Source: Acholeplasmataceae bacterium (GTDB lineage: Bacteria; Bacillota_I; Bacilli_A; Acholeplasmatales; Acholeplasmataceae). From it: a DNA stretch of 35,207 bases. The first letter of the stretch is position 1. Each line of letters opens with the position of its first letter. The position numbers and the translations under genes were made by a program. Where the stretch lies: the NCBI GenBank assembly GCA_007692425.1, contig RECG01000027.1, forward strand, positions 1-35,207, in the 5' to 3' direction. Shown in pieces: positions 7,842 through 15,738 of this stretch. The notes under the pieces were generated by a model. It was not told the DNA's origin. It made no database searches and worked only from the letters and a program-made list of their open reading frames with translations.

Positions 7842-8549
7842 TTATTTACGCATGAAGCCGATGACACCGAAGATGCCACCGATGGCAAACATCAGATAGG
7901 TCAACAAATAATTAGAGACCATGATCGTCACATAGATGTCCATATCCAACAGGTCGGTCATCAGCGTGTTGGCCACAAAATACATCAAGACCGCCAACAC
8001 CAGGATACCGGTGCCTATTTTCAGAAACAAAAGATAGAGTCGTCTCGGTCGCTTGCTGGAAAACAGGGCAGAAAGGAAGAACGCAGTCAGAAGGGCAATG
8101 CCTGGAATGAGATAATCATTCAAGGCGAGCGCTTCATCGATCAAGGTATCCAGGCTTTGCAAGAGTGTCAACAGCCAGGCTGGTGAGATGACCACGATCG
8201 GTGCCAGCAAGGTTGCTTCGACCGCGGCGGCAATCAGAAAACCAGCGACCAGCAATCCAGTCAGCAACACCCGCAGGATGATGCCGCGGCGGATCGCCCA
8301 GGTCAACATGATCAAGCCGATGGTGAGAAAGAGAAAGACATAGGCGGTCTCATTCAAAAAAGTGATGCCGACCAGGATGTCATCGACCATCTGGGCATAA
8401 CCGGAAATATTGCCGATGAACGGCAGGTCCGCATGCGCGGGATTCAAGGCCAGACGGGTGGCGAGATAAATGGAACTCACCAGGATCAAGAACAATCCCA
8501 ATGTCCGAAAGACTTTACCGACGGCCGTGTTATAGACCCTTTTTTTCAT
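7842..8549 (-). CDS. Polytopic membrane protein of unknown function (235 aa)
   Basis: I do not recognise this protein. About six hydrophobic segments are visible: roughly residues 14-32, 68-86, 90-118, 146-165, 176-195 and 210-232. Basic loops (RRGI, SSKRPRRLY) suggest inside-facing turns. The first loop (about 33-65) is polar and likely outside. No catalytic or transport motif stands out, and charged residues inside the helices are rare. The N-terminus (MKKRVYNTAVGK) is basic. The gene has its own promoter (8585-8614) and a strong terminator (7799-7827), so it is a single-gene unit lying between pncB and the PfoR-like transporter. The ribosome site is a modest GGTGAAA. Its isolation gives no functional hint. 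Confidence 0.8.
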   Translation of the reverse strand: MKKRVYNTAVGKVFRTLGLFLILVSSIYLATRLALNPAHADLPFIGNISGYAQMVDDILVGITFLNETAYVFLFLTIGLIMLTWAIRRGIILRVLLTGLLVAGFLIAAAVEATLLAPIVVISPAWLLTLLQSLDTLIDEALALNDYLIPGIALLTAFFLSALFSSKRPRRLYLLFLKIGTGILVLAVLMYFVANTLMTDLLDMDIYVTIMVSNYLLTYLMFAIGGIFGVIGFMRK

Positions 8550-8584
8550 TTGCGTTTCACCACTTTCATGAACATGCTAATTCT

Positions 8585-8614
8585 ATTGTATCATAAAGAC
8601 TTTGTCATTGTGAA
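8585..8614 (-). promoter_or_regulatory. Promoter of the 235-aa membrane protein gene
   Basis: On the minus strand TTCACA (8609-8614), an 18-base spacer, then TACAAT (8585-8590) preceded by TGA (extended -10). It lies about 36 bases before the start codon at 8549. Confidence 0.65.
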
Positions 8615-8629
8615 GCAAACAAGCGGATT

Positions 8630-9664
8630 TTACGTGATATCGCCACCGACGGCCAAATCCCCCTTGAGAATCCATCGTTTCATCCGAAACAATAGATCAA
8701 TGCCAAAGACAACAATCACCGGTAAGATCAACATCAACGCCACGGACAACCAGGCCCCGGCCACATAGTTCATCGCAAACAATGTCTGGAGCTGTCCGAC
8801 CAGGCCGGAACTGCCCATGCCGGCACCTTCGCGGGTGGTCTGGACACCGAGCACCAAGACAAAGAACGGTGCCAGGATGGCGGACGTGATGATGGTCGGC
8901 AGCCAGATGATTGGTTTCTTGACAATGTTTTTGAACTGCAGCATCGAGGTGCCGAAGGCGATTGACAGCACCACACCAATGTTGTTGTCTTTACGTGACT
9001 GGACGGCAAAACCGATCATTTGCGCTGTTGTACCGATCACGGCCGCACCGCCGGCGACACCGCCGAGGTTGATGGTGATCGCGATCGCCGCGCTCGACAA
9101 GGGTGACGTGAGCAGCATGCCCATGACCACCGCGATGATGATGCTCATCACGAACGGTGCGTAGGCGGTCGCGCTATGCACGAACAAGGCGATGTTATCA
9201 ACCACGAAACGCATCGGTGCGCTGATGAGCAGTGTCAGGATGACAGCCAATGCGACGCCGAGCAAAGGAATCAACAAGATATCGACCGGTGTTTTTTTCA
9301 CCAATATCAAATTCATCAACAAAATCCCGAAAATCACAACCAGGTAAACGGTCAAAGGCTCATTGTTCAAGACGAACTCCAGGCCGTTGTTGAAGGTCAA
9401 ACGGAAACTGGTCGACAGTCCGCCGATCATGGCGGCGACCACCAGTTTCAAACCTTCAAGTTTCAAACTGAGCGCGATGCCAAGGCCAATGCCGACGCCC
9501 ATCAGCTGGGACAACCGGCCGGCAATCGTCACATACAGAATCTCGAGACCGAGCAGATGACCGATCTGGCTGACGATGACACCGATGATCAGAGTCGCGA
9601 ACAAACCATATGTCATGCCGTTCAAAGTTTTCATCACAAACGTTTTGATTGGATATTTTTCCAT
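8630..9664 (-). CDS. PfoR / PTS EIIC-like (PTS_EIIC_2) membrane transporter
   Basis: This 344-residue membrane protein has about nine or ten hydrophobic segments and matches the PfoR/PTS_EIIC_2 family. The conserved central block is clear: TSPLSSAAIAITI, GVAGGAAVIGTTAQMIGFA, SRKDNNIG, GTSMLQFKNIVKKP and TREGAGMGSSGLVGQ. It resembles the membrane domain (EIIC) of sugar phosphotransferase systems, but no EIIA or EIIB domain and no HPr/EI gene is nearby. Transport specificity, and whether phosphotransfer is involved at all, are unknown. PfoR was first named as a regulator of a Clostridium toxin, which is not evidence for such a role here. The ATG at 9664 has AGGA seven bases upstream. The gene is transcribed from its own promoter (9691-9717). 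It is not followed by a clear terminator before the next promoter. Confidence 0.85.
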   Translation of the reverse strand: MEKYPIKTFVMKTLNGMTYGLFATLIIGVIVSQIGHLLGLEILYVTIAGRLSQLMGVGIGLGIALSLKLEGLKLVVAAMIGGLSTSFRLTFNNGLEFVLNNEPLTVYLVVIFGILLMNLILVKKTPVDILLIPLLGVALAVILTLLISAPMRFVVDNIALFVHSATAYAPFVMSIIIAVVMGMLLTSPLSSAAIAITINLGGVAGGAAVIGTTAQMIGFAVQSRKDNNIGVVLSIAFGTSMLQFKNIVKKPIIWLPTIITSAILAPFFVLVLGVQTTREGAGMGSSGLVGQLQTLFAMNYVAGAWLSVALMLILPVIVVFGIDLLFRMKRWILKGDLAVGGDIT

Positions 9665-9690
9665 CGTTGTTCCTCGCTTTCACAAGACCT

Positions 9691-9717
9691 ATTTTAACAC
9701 ATTTTGACTGTTTTCAA
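9691..9717 (-). promoter_or_regulatory. Promoter of the PfoR/EIIC-like gene
   Basis: On the minus strand TTGAAA (9712-9717), a short 15-base spacer, then TAAAAT (9691-9696) preceded by TGT, an extended -10. It lies about 30 bases before the ATG. Confidence 0.6.
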
Positions 9718-9720
9718 TCC

Positions 9721-9751
9721 AAGAAAAAAACCTTGCCGGGCAAGGTTTTGG
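9721..9751 (-). terminator. Terminator after the CPBP-like gene and small ORF
   Basis: CCTTGCC and GGCAAGG form the core of a stem extended by A and T pairs. On the minus strand it ends in a seven-T run. It lies 24 bases past the stop of the 39-codon ORF, but about 140 bases past the CPBP-like stop. Confidence 0.88.
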
Positions 9752-9774
9752 TTTCTTGATCATATGAAAACAAA

Positions 9775-9894
9775 TCAGTCTTTCTGTTTTTTTGTAAGTT
9801 GCGTCATACCCGTGGCATGAAACAACGGGTTCTTGTGTTTGCTTTGGAAACTGACAAGAGCGGCTTCTTCCTTTACATTCAGGCGCACCATCAT
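9775..9894 (-). CDS. Possible 39-aa protein translationally coupled to the CPBP-like gene
   Basis: An ORF of 39 codons starts with ATG ATG, overlaps the CPBP-like stop codon by four bases (ATGA) and stops 24 bases before the terminator. The product is MMVRLNVKEEAALVSFQSK then a polar tail ending TKKQKD. It is hydrophilic and has no recognised domain. Support is positional only: the ATGA overlap, and the way it fills the otherwise unexplained gap between the CPBP-like stop and the terminator. No independent ribosome site is seen, so translation would rely on coupling. It could also be an untranslated 3' region. Confidence 0.4.
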   Translation of the reverse strand: MMVRLNVKEEAALVSFQSKHKNPLFHATGMTQLTKKQKD

Positions 9895-10688
9895 GACATC
9901 AATTGCATCATCATGAATGATAAATTCATCAGGATATGCATGACCATGAAATAGGGCATCAAGTTTGGTTTTCTTTCTATCAGGATGCCGATCAATATGG
10001 CAAAACCGAGAAACATCAGACCCCTGTATAACACGTAACTCACATCCAGATATAAAGGCATGACGATATGTTGTAATGATAAGATCAAGATCGGAATACC
10101 CAAGTAAAAGAGCGGTTTTCGTGTATGGCTTTTCAACATAGGTTTCAATACCAAAAAATAAAACGGTATTTCGGTAAGTCCTTGCAGAATCGGGAACAGT
10201 GAAAAATTAAGTGCCGTGATCAACAGACCATGATCAAATAACAACAGTTTGGCGCCGATTTCCAAATCGCCATATATCACATAGGACAGCAATAAATTAG
10301 GCCCCATTGCCGATAGAAGTAACAAAGGGATCCATTTTAGAAAAGCAATTGCTTGTTTCTTTTCAAACTTGAATATTTGCGTATATCCGGTCTTGCTGTC
10401 AAACGTTAACATGAGGGCCAACAAAACCATGTTCGTAAGTGTCACATAGACTGTCCAATACGTTGTGCTCACATAAAAAGCATCGCTTTTTCCACTCAGC
10501 AACAGCCATGCCGCGCCTTGAAACACCAACAACAAGATCATTCTCGAAAAAACGATGAAACATAATGCGATTTTCGGGTGTCTCAATGTCATCCTGATTG
10601 CCCTCTTCTCATGAAAGAAAATACGTTTTGGAACAAATGCAGGTGACTCATAAGACCGTGCTTTTGATGATTGATGTTCATCTGACAA
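9891..10688 (-). CDS. CPBP-family-like membrane protein with degenerate protease motif
   Basis: This membrane protein of 265 residues has about seven hydrophobic helices and resembles CPBP (CaaX protease/bacteriocin-processing) proteins in layout. The first CPBP motif, normally EExxxR, reads TEIPFYF (around residue 168) and lacks the paired Glu and the Arg. The later His-containing helices are present as LQHIVMPL and MVMHILMN. An intact protease is therefore doubtful, and it may be a non-catalytic relative. The start is uncertain. TTG 10688 is the first in-frame start, directly after an in-frame stop, and has almost no leader from the nearby promoter. ATG 10592 has AGAGGG before it but would remove the segment FVPKRIFFHEKRAIR, which looks like a genuine family N-terminus. 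A possible 39-aa ORF overlaps its stop. Confidence 0.7.
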   Translation of the reverse strand: MSDEHQSSKARSYESPAFVPKRIFFHEKRAIRMTLRHPKIALCFIVFSRMILLLVFQGAAWLLLSGKSDAFYVSTTYWTVYVTLTNMVLLALMLTFDSKTGYTQIFKFEKKQAIAFLKWIPLLLLSAMGPNLLLSYVIYGDLEIGAKLLLFDHGLLITALNFSLFPILQGLTEIPFYFLVLKPMLKSHTRKPLFYLGIPILILSLQHIVMPLYLDVSYVLYRGLMFLGFAILIGILIERKPNLMPYFMVMHILMNLSFMMMQLMS

Positions 10689-10701
10689 TCACATGCACTA
10701 T

Positions 10702-10707
10702 ATTGTA
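10702..10707 (-). promoter_or_regulatory. Extended -10 element upstream of the CPBP-like gene
   Basis: TACAAT on the minus strand is preceded by TGG (extended -10). The best -35 is GATACA at 18 bases. Transcription would start near 10695, very close to the TTG start at 10688. Confidence 0.45.
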
Positions 10708-10861
10708 CCACATTGTTTGCATATGTGTATCGTGCTTGATGCGTTGTCTTTAGTGATGCCACTTATAAAGATCTGATCAATATGATGTCAATCATGACTG
10801 ATGAGAAACCATGGACAAATACATGTGAAAATAAGAAACCATCAAATCGTGTGAAGCTTAA

Positions 10862-10898
10862 AAAAAGAAAAAGCCTTGACACATGGTATCAAGGCTTT
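10862..10898 (-). terminator. Rho-independent terminator of tRNA-Leu
   Basis: AAAGCCTTGA (10870-10879) and TCAAGGCTTT (10889-10898) form a 10-base-pair stem. On the minus strand it continues into TTCTTTTTT. It follows the tRNA CCA end by ten bases. Confidence 0.9.
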
Positions 10899-10907
10899 GT
10901 ACGCTCA

Positions 10908-10995
10908 TGGTCCCCGCGGCCGGACTCGAACCAGCACGGATTATTCATCCACCAGATTTTGAGTCTGGCACGTCTACCAATTTCATCACGCGGGG
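10908..10995 (-). tRNA. tRNA-Leu (CAA anticodon)
   Basis: The minus strand folds into a class II tRNA of 88 bases with encoded CCA. The acceptor arms are CCCCGCG and CGCGGGG. The anticodon stem CCAGA/TCTGG encloses CTCAAAA, giving anticodon CAA (reads UUG). A long variable arm follows, as expected for leucine. The T arm has GGTTCGAGTCC. It has its own promoter (11027-11055) and terminator (10862-10898), so it is an independent unit behind argS. A stem-loop at 11000-11020 lies directly before the mature 5' end. Confidence 0.96.
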
Positions 10996-10999
10996 ATGG

Positions 11000-11020
11000 G
11001 CTGCCGGCATGTCCGGCAGC
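11000..11020 (-). other. Stem-loop in the pre-tRNA-Leu leader
   Basis: GCTGCCGG and CCGGCAGC pair over 8 bases with a five-base loop. It lies between the predicted transcription start and the mature tRNA 5' end. No T-run follows, so it is not a terminator. It may shape the RNase P leader. Confidence 0.55.
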
Positions 11021-11026
11021 ATAATC

Positions 11027-11055
11027 ATGATATCATTGTTTCATCACATTTTCAA
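11027..11055 (-). promoter_or_regulatory. SigA-like promoter of tRNA-Leu
   Basis: On the minus strand TTGAAA (11050-11055), a 17-base spacer, then TATCAT (11027-11032) preceded by TGA (extended -10). The -35 ends eight bases from the argS stop codon. Confidence 0.78.
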
Positions 11056-11062
11056 GTCTTTT

Positions 11063-12721
11063 TCACATTTCATCAAGCGGTGTCATACCGAGCAGACGCA
11101 ACCCTTCGAAAAGGACGATCTGGATCGCTTTGATGAAGAGCAGGTTGGCCTGCAGACGCCCTTCTTCTTCGACCAGGATTTTTTCCTTGCCATAGAACGT
11201 GTTGAAACTTTGGGCAAGGTTGATGAGATAACGGGCGAGGATGTTCGGTGCGTGTTGCAGGCGGGCTTTTTCGATGATCTCCGGAAACTGTGCGAGCAGT
11301 TTGACGACCTCGAAATAGTGATTTTCCTCATAGGCCGACATGTCCGCCTTGACGAGATCGAGTGTCGAATCCTTCAGGATCGATGCGATCCGCACACCGC
11401 TGTATTGCAGGTAGGGACCGGTATGACCTTCGAATGTCAACATGTGTTCAAGGTTGAGGTCGATGTCGAGATGACGTTCGTTCTTGAGGTCGTTGAAAAT
11501 CAGGGCGCCGATGCCGACGGCCCTGGCGACGTCATCCTTGTCTTGTAAATTGGGATTTTTGGCCATGATGGCCGTCTTGGCGTCAGCGATGGCTTGATTC
11601 ACGACATCTTCAAGTCTGGTGTAACGGCCGCTTCTGGTCGACATCTTCTTGCCATCGACCAACACGAGGCCGAAGTTGACATGGACCAGGTCGAAATCAT
11701 GACCCATCTTGTCGCTTAAGGCCTTAAGTTGCCGGAAATGCAGTTTTTGCTCATTGCCGACCACGTATATGATCTTGTCAAAATGATAGGTCTCATGACG
11801 GTAGAGCAACGCGGTCAGGTCACGCGTCATGTATAGTGTGGCACCGTCGCTGCGCTTGATCAATGCCGGCGGCATATCCTCAAGGTCGACGATTGTCGCC
11901 CCTTCATCAATCCGAAGCAATCCGAGTTTGTCCAGCTGTTCGACGACCGGTTCCATCTTGTCATTATAAAAGGATTCACCGGCATGGGCGTCAAACGAGA
12001 CGCCGAGCAGGTCATACATGTCCATGAACTCACGCAGTGATTCATCCTTGAACCATTGCCAGAGCATGACCGTCTCCGAGTCGCCCTGTTCAAGTTTCAA
12101 GAGCGCGTCACGCGCTTGTTGTTCAAGTGCGTCGTCGTCTTCAGCGGCCTTGTGGAAACGGACATAAAGTTTTTGCAGTTCATCAATCGGATTGGCCTTG
12201 ATCAATGTGTCATCGCCCCAGAGGCGATAAGCCACGATCATCTTGCCGAACTGGGTGCCCCAGTCGCCCAGATGATTGATCGAGACGACCTTGTAGCCAC
12301 CTTTTTCATAGAGGTGACGCAAGGCGTTGCCAATCATGGTCGACCTGAGGTGACCGACCGAGAAACGCTTGGCGATGTTTGGTGACGAATAGTCCATGAC
12401 CACCGTCTTATCCTTGCCTTCATCACTGGTGCCATAAGTATGGTCACGCGACAAAATGTCTTTCAAAATAACTTCGCCCACGACGCTACGCACCAGGAAG
12501 ATGTTCAAGAAACCGTTGCTGAACTCGGTCCGGACGATTTCCGGAATGTCTTGCACGACTTCGGCGACCTTGTCATACACGACCTTTGGCGATACGCCTT
12601 GTTTCCGGGCATGCGCGAAAAGCGGGACAGCCAGGTCGGCCATGCCTTTTTTCGGTGTCTCGATGATGACATCGTCATGATCGAGCACGGTCTTGATGCG
12701 TTGTTTGATCAGATCAATCAT
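11063..12721 (-). CDS. argS: Arginyl-tRNA synthetase
   Basis: This class I aminoacyl-tRNA synthetase charges tRNA-Arg in the cytosol. Its 552 residues match the family. The N-terminal additional domain (about 1-95) is followed by the catalytic core with SPNIAKRFSVGHLRS at 113-127 (the HIGH-equivalent is VGHL), NHLGDWGTQFGKM, and KKMSTRSGR as the KMSKS-equivalent loop. The C-terminal DALR anticodon-binding domain ends in the typical LRLLGM. The ATG at 12721 has AGGG seven bases upstream. The thioredoxin-like gene ends only 43 bases upstream, and a terminator-like hairpin lies between them. There is no room for a promoter after that hairpin, so argS is most likely transcribed by read-through from the promoter at 13423-13451. 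Confidence 0.97.
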   Translation of the reverse strand: MIDLIKQRIKTVLDHDDVIIETPKKGMADLAVPLFAHARKQGVSPKVVYDKVAEVVQDIPEIVRTEFSNGFLNIFLVRSVVGEVILKDILSRDHTYGTSDEGKDKTVVMDYSSPNIAKRFSVGHLRSTMIGNALRHLYEKGGYKVVSINHLGDWGTQFGKMIVAYRLWGDDTLIKANPIDELQKLYVRFHKAAEDDDALEQQARDALLKLEQGDSETVMLWQWFKDESLREFMDMYDLLGVSFDAHAGESFYNDKMEPVVEQLDKLGLLRIDEGATIVDLEDMPPALIKRSDGATLYMTRDLTALLYRHETYHFDKIIYVVGNEQKLHFRQLKALSDKMGHDFDLVHVNFGLVLVDGKKMSTRSGRYTRLEDVVNQAIADAKTAIMAKNPNLQDKDDVARAVGIGALIFNDLKNERHLDIDLNLEHMLTFEGHTGPYLQYSGVRIASILKDSTLDLVKADMSAYEENHYFEVVKLLAQFPEIIEKARLQHAPNILARYLINLAQSFNTFYGKEKILVEEEGRLQANLLFIKAIQIVLFEGLRLLGMTPLDEM

Positions 12722-12741
12722 GGCATTCCCTGCCTTTGACT

Positions 12742-12763
12742 AAAAAAAGCACCATGTGCTTTT
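12742..12763 (-). terminator. Terminator-like hairpin between thioredoxin-like gene and argS
   Basis: AAAAGCAC and GTGCTTTT pair over a short loop. On the minus strand seven T follow. It begins one base past the stop of the thioredoxin-like gene and ends 20 bases before the argS ATG. It may be a partial terminator or attenuator. Confidence 0.75.
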
Positions 12764-12764
12764 C

Positions 12765-13388
12765 TTAGGATTCATCCTCATTGATGATGGCGAGCACATC
12801 ACGGTAGAAATCACGGACACTGCGACGAATGCCCTGTTCGTCATTTCTGGTCGGTGTGAAGACTTTCAGCACCTCTCCGTTTTGAAAGACGACAAGCTGC
12901 GGGGTCGTGCCCAGGATGCTGGCATGATCATTCCTGAATGTGTCAAAATGATCCATTTCCTCGACGGGATTGAAGTAATAGATGTGTTTGACAAGGTCAT
13001 CGATGCCTTCTTCAAAGAAATAGCGTTGGAAAGGGCCGATGTGGGTCTGGCAAGCCGGACATTCCGGCATGCCGATGTAGACAAAGACGAGCTCGTCACG
13101 GTTGATGATCCGCTCCAGACCGGGTCTCATACCCAGGAACCCGCTTTTGTATGCAACCTTGTGAAAAGGATGGTCTTCTGTGAAATCACTGGTGGCGATC
13201 AGATTGTACGACGTGTAGACACGTTCCTGGTTGCTGGGTTGGAATGCGACCAGCAAGACCGTGATCAGCACCACGAATGAGGCGATGAAGACCAAGGTGC
13301 TGACTGGCACTTTCGGTTCAATCTTGCTATATTTGTCGATTCTGATCTTTTTTCGTTTTTTTCTTTGGCTTTGACGTTGATTTTGCAT
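12765..13388 (-). CDS. Membrane-anchored thioredoxin-like protein
   Basis: This 207-residue protein has a very basic N-terminus (residues 1-26), one transmembrane helix (about 30-49) and a C-terminal thioredoxin-like domain. The redox motif CPAC is at 110-113 after the strand LVFVYIGMPE, and the cis-Pro position appears in GTTPQLVVF. Topology by the positive-inside rule places the domain outside the membrane. A thiol-disulfide exchange or bacteriocin-transport-accessory-like role is plausible, but the partner is unknown. The strong GGAGGT site (13400-13405) is only two bases from ATG 13397 and 11 from ATG 13388. I prefer 13388, but the difference is three residues. A good promoter lies at 13423-13451, and argS follows. 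Confidence 0.88.
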   Translation of the reverse strand: MQNQRQSQRKKRKKIRIDKYSKIEPKVPVSTLVFIASFVVLITVLLVAFQPSNQERVYTSYNLIATSDFTEDHPFHKVAYKSGFLGMRPGLERIINRDELVFVYIGMPECPACQTHIGPFQRYFFEEGIDDLVKHIYYFNPVEEMDHFDTFRNDHASILGTTPQLVVFQNGEVLKVFTPTRNDEQGIRRSVRDFYRDVLAIINEDES

Positions 13389-13422
13389 GTTAAGCATCTA
13401 CCTCCGGGTTTGACTAATGATG

Positions 13423-13451
13423 ATTATAGCACAAAAGCAGTTGATAAGCAA
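13423..13451 (-). promoter_or_regulatory. SigA-like promoter of the thioredoxin-like/argS unit
   Basis: On the minus strand TTGCTT (13446-13451), a 17-base spacer, then TATAAT (13423-13428) preceded by TGC, an extended -10. The predicted start is near 13416, about 28 bases before the ATG. Confidence 0.85.
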
Positions 13452-13527
13452 TGAAATCAGCCGACTTTTTCTGCCTTTCGCCTATCTTTTGTCATGACTT
13501 TTCGCCATCTTGTCAAATGGTGGACGG

Positions 13528-14421
13528 TCATGGCTTTTCTTGGCCGATCTTGTCCTTCATGTCAGGATCGAAACGACCGTCCTTGATCATCTTGATTTCC
13601 GCGGCATAAGGGGGCTGGCCTTCGACATAAGGTGTTTCCAAAATCTTGGGGACATGCGTGAAAGCAGGATGCAAGATGACCTTCATGAGACTGTCAAACC
13701 CAAGAAAACCGAAACCAAGATTTTCATGCCGGTCCTTGGCGGCACCGCGGACATTTTTAGAGTCGTTGACATGAAAGACGCTGATCCGGTCCTTGCCGAC
13801 AATCCGGTCGAAAGCAGCGATCACACCATCGAAGTCATCCTTGATATCGTAACCGGCATCATGCGTATGGCAGGTGTCGAAACACACGCTCACGCGGCGT
13901 TGATCATCCACGAGGGCGATGATGGCGGCCAGCTCCTCGAAGGTCTTGCCGATCTCATTGCCTTTGCCGGCCATCGTCTCAAGCGCGATGCGGACCGTTT
14001 GGTCCGGCGTGCGCCTGATGACTTCATTGAGCCCCTCGGCGATCCATGTGACGGCTTGCAACCGGTCTCCACCCACGGCACTGCCGGGATGAAGGACGAT
14101 CTGGGTCACGTGCATGGCAGCGGTCCTGATGACCTCGTCTGTCAGAAAACGGATAGCGAAATCACGTTTTTCAGGATCGGGATTGGCCAGGTTCATGATA
14201 TAGGGGGCGTGCACGACCAGGTCGGCAGGGACGATGCCCGCCTCCTGCATGCGGTTCAACGCTGCGTCGATGTTGAGTCTTTCAATTGGTTTGCGAAACG
14301 TGTTCTGGGGTGCACCGGTATACACCATGAAGGTGTTGGCGTCATAACGGACGGCCTCTTCGACCGAGGCCAGGAACATGTCGTTCCCACCCATCGAGAC
14401 ATGGCTGCCGAGTTTAAGCAT
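13528..14421 (-). CDS. nfo: Endonuclease IV (AP endonuclease)
   Basis: This 297-residue zinc-dependent endonuclease cleaves DNA 5' to abasic sites in base-excision repair. The family zinc-ligand blocks are complete: GSHVSMGG at the N-terminus, [52 protein letters not shown], and ILETPY near the C-terminus. The ATG at 14421 has a perfect AGGAGG-type ribosome site. The gene overlaps the end of the helicase gene by eight bases, so the two form a helicase-nfo operon from the promoter at 15663. No hairpin terminator was seen after nfo. The next promoter lies in the 130 bases that follow. Confidence 0.97.
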   Translation of the reverse strand: MLKLGSHVSMGGNDMFLASVEEAVRYDANTFMVYTGAPQNTFRKPIERLNIDAALNRMQEAGIVPADLVVHAPYIMNLANPDPEKRDFAIRFLTDEVIRTAAMHVTQIVLHPGSAVGGDRLQAVTWIAEGLNEVIRRTPDQTVRIALETMAGKGNEIGKTFEELAAIIALVDDQRRVSVCFDTCHTHDAGYDIKDDFDGVIAAFDRIVGKDRISVFHVNDSKNVRGAAKDRHENLGFGFLGFDSLMKVILHPAFTHVPKILETPYVEGQPPYAAEIKMIKDGRFDPDMKDKIGQEKP

Positions 14422-15646
14422 GGGGTTTCCTCCTCGTCTTCCTGATCGCTTTGGCGACCTTCTTTTTGTTTTTCTTCTTGTAGTTCGGTTTGATGTCGAC
14501 CGGTTTCTTGATGGCCTTCATGGCATGGCGTTCATCTTCGGTCAATGACCGGACTCGCTTCTTGATTTCAACCAGGCCGTCAGCGGTGATGCCATAGGGG
14601 ACGAACTCAATGCCCCGTTGCTTGAGTTTTTCAATGCGACGGTGGTCATTGACGGTCATGAAGGTGATGACGATGCCATCATCATGCATCCGGCCGGTCC
14701 GACCGCTGCGATGAAAGAAAAAGGCAAGCTGGTGCGGTAAATCAAAATGGATCACATGCGAGACCTTGAGATCAAGTCCTCTTGATGCCAGATCGCTTGT
14801 GACCACGTATGGGTATTTCAAGGCAATGATCTCATCCAGCAGTTGCCGACGTCGCTTGACACCCAGGTCGGCATGCAGGTTACAGACGGCGATACCTTTT
14901 TCATGAAGTGCTTCATAAACGAGTTGCTGCGTATCCTTGCGGCTGACAAAAATCAACGCGAGATAAGGCTGAAGATGCGGCAAAAGACCCATGAGTGCTT
15001 CAAGACGATCCTGGCCTTTGATGTTGATCAGCCGGTATTCGATTGGCAGGTCATGCGCCTTCGTGACATCAATCATGTGGTGCGCCCCGAAATAGGATTT
15101 GATGAAAGGTCGCATGGCCGGTGTCAACGTGGCCGAAAAAAGCATGATTCTGGCTTTTGTCATGACCTCAAGCAAAGGATCGATCAATGACATGAAGGCC
15201 TCATCAAACATCATGTCGGCCTCATCAAAGATGAGATGACGTGTCATGTTGAGCTTGAGCGCACCTTCGCGGATGACAAACTGATGCAAACGTTCCGGGG
15301 TGGCGATGACAATCTGGGGTTGACGCTTGCCCAGCCAGATCAGTTCACGTTGTCGGTCTGAACCACCGACATAAGCTTTGACGACAAACCGGTCCTCAAA
15401 CGCCAATAACATCCGTTCGACCTGCCTGACCAGTTCGTTGGTCGGCACGATGACAACAGCCTGGACAGCTTGCAGTCCGGGATCGAGCGCCGCCATGACC
15501 GGCAACAGGTAGGCATGGGTCTTGCCGGTCCCTGTCGGGGCGAGCCCGACGATGTGTCCGCCTTTGTGAAACGCGTTGAAAACACCGTCTTGGATCGGTG
15601 TCGTGTTTTTGAAACCCAGCTTGTCGAGTTGTTTTTGAAAGGTCAT
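14414..15646 (-). CDS. DEAD-box ATP-dependent RNA helicase
   Basis: This 410-residue DEAD-box helicase has a short basic tail. The motifs in order are the Q-motif region [18 protein letters not shown] (motif I), DEAD in [11 protein letters not shown] (motif II), SAT (motif III), then [17 protein letters not shown] (motif V) and HRSGRTGR (motif VI). The last 40 or so residues are rich in Lys and Arg (KKKNKKK, RKTRRK), suitable for RNA binding. It likely remodels rRNA or mRNA, like the CshA/CshB group. The start is ATG 15646. The more upstream ATG 15709 would place a strong -10 box (15663-15668) inside the coding region, and GGTGA precedes 15646. The nfo gene overlaps its end. Confidence 0.93.
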   Translation of the reverse strand: MTFQKQLDKLGFKNTTPIQDGVFNAFHKGGHIVGLAPTGTGKTHAYLLPVMAALDPGLQAVQAVVIVPTNELVRQVERMLLAFEDRFVVKAYVGGSDRQRELIWLGKRQPQIVIATPERLHQFVIREGALKLNMTRHLIFDEADMMFDEAFMSLIDPLLEVMTKARIMLFSATLTPAMRPFIKSYFGAHHMIDVTKAHDLPIEYRLINIKGQDRLEALMGLLPHLQPYLALIFVSRKDTQQLVYEALHEKGIAVCNLHADLGVKRRRQLLDEIIALKYPYVVTSDLASRGLDLKVSHVIHFDLPHQLAFFFHRSGRTGRMHDDGIVITFMTVNDHRRIEKLKQRGIEFVPYGITADGLVEIKKRVRSLTEDERHAMKAIKKPVDIKPNYKKKNKKKVAKAIRKTRRKPHA

Positions 15647-15662
15647 GGAAATCACCAATCTC

Positions 15663-15668
15663 ATTATA
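15663..15668 (-). promoter_or_regulatory. Extended -10 promoter of the helicase-nfo operon
   Basis: TATAAT on the minus strand is preceded by TGC (extended -10). The -35 region (TTATGC at 17 bases) is weak. Transcription would start about 10 bases before the ATG at 15646, leaving a very short leader. Confidence 0.7.
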
Positions 15669-15717
15669 GCATGATTTCTTCTTTTGCATAAAAGACCACA
15701 CCACCTCATTTTTCCAG

Positions 15718-15723
15718 TATAAT
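15718..15723 (+). promoter_or_regulatory. -10 element of ispH
   Basis: TATAAT lies 15 bases before the ispH ATG and is divergent from the helicase promoter 50 bases away. No recognisable -35 was found. Confidence 0.5.
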
Positions 15724-15738
15724 GAAAGGGGTGATATC

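Noticed and set aside
13490-13535. Near-direct repeat of GTCATGACTTTT and GTCATGGCTTTT
   Set aside because: Two imperfect 12-base copies in a short spacer, one inside the nfo end; no further copies or symmetry to suggest a site.
13510-14445. A 311-codon plus-strand reading frame opposite nfo
   Set aside because: It mirrors the strongly supported nfo gene on the other strand, has no domain or ribosome site of its own, and its length follows from the codon bias of nfo.
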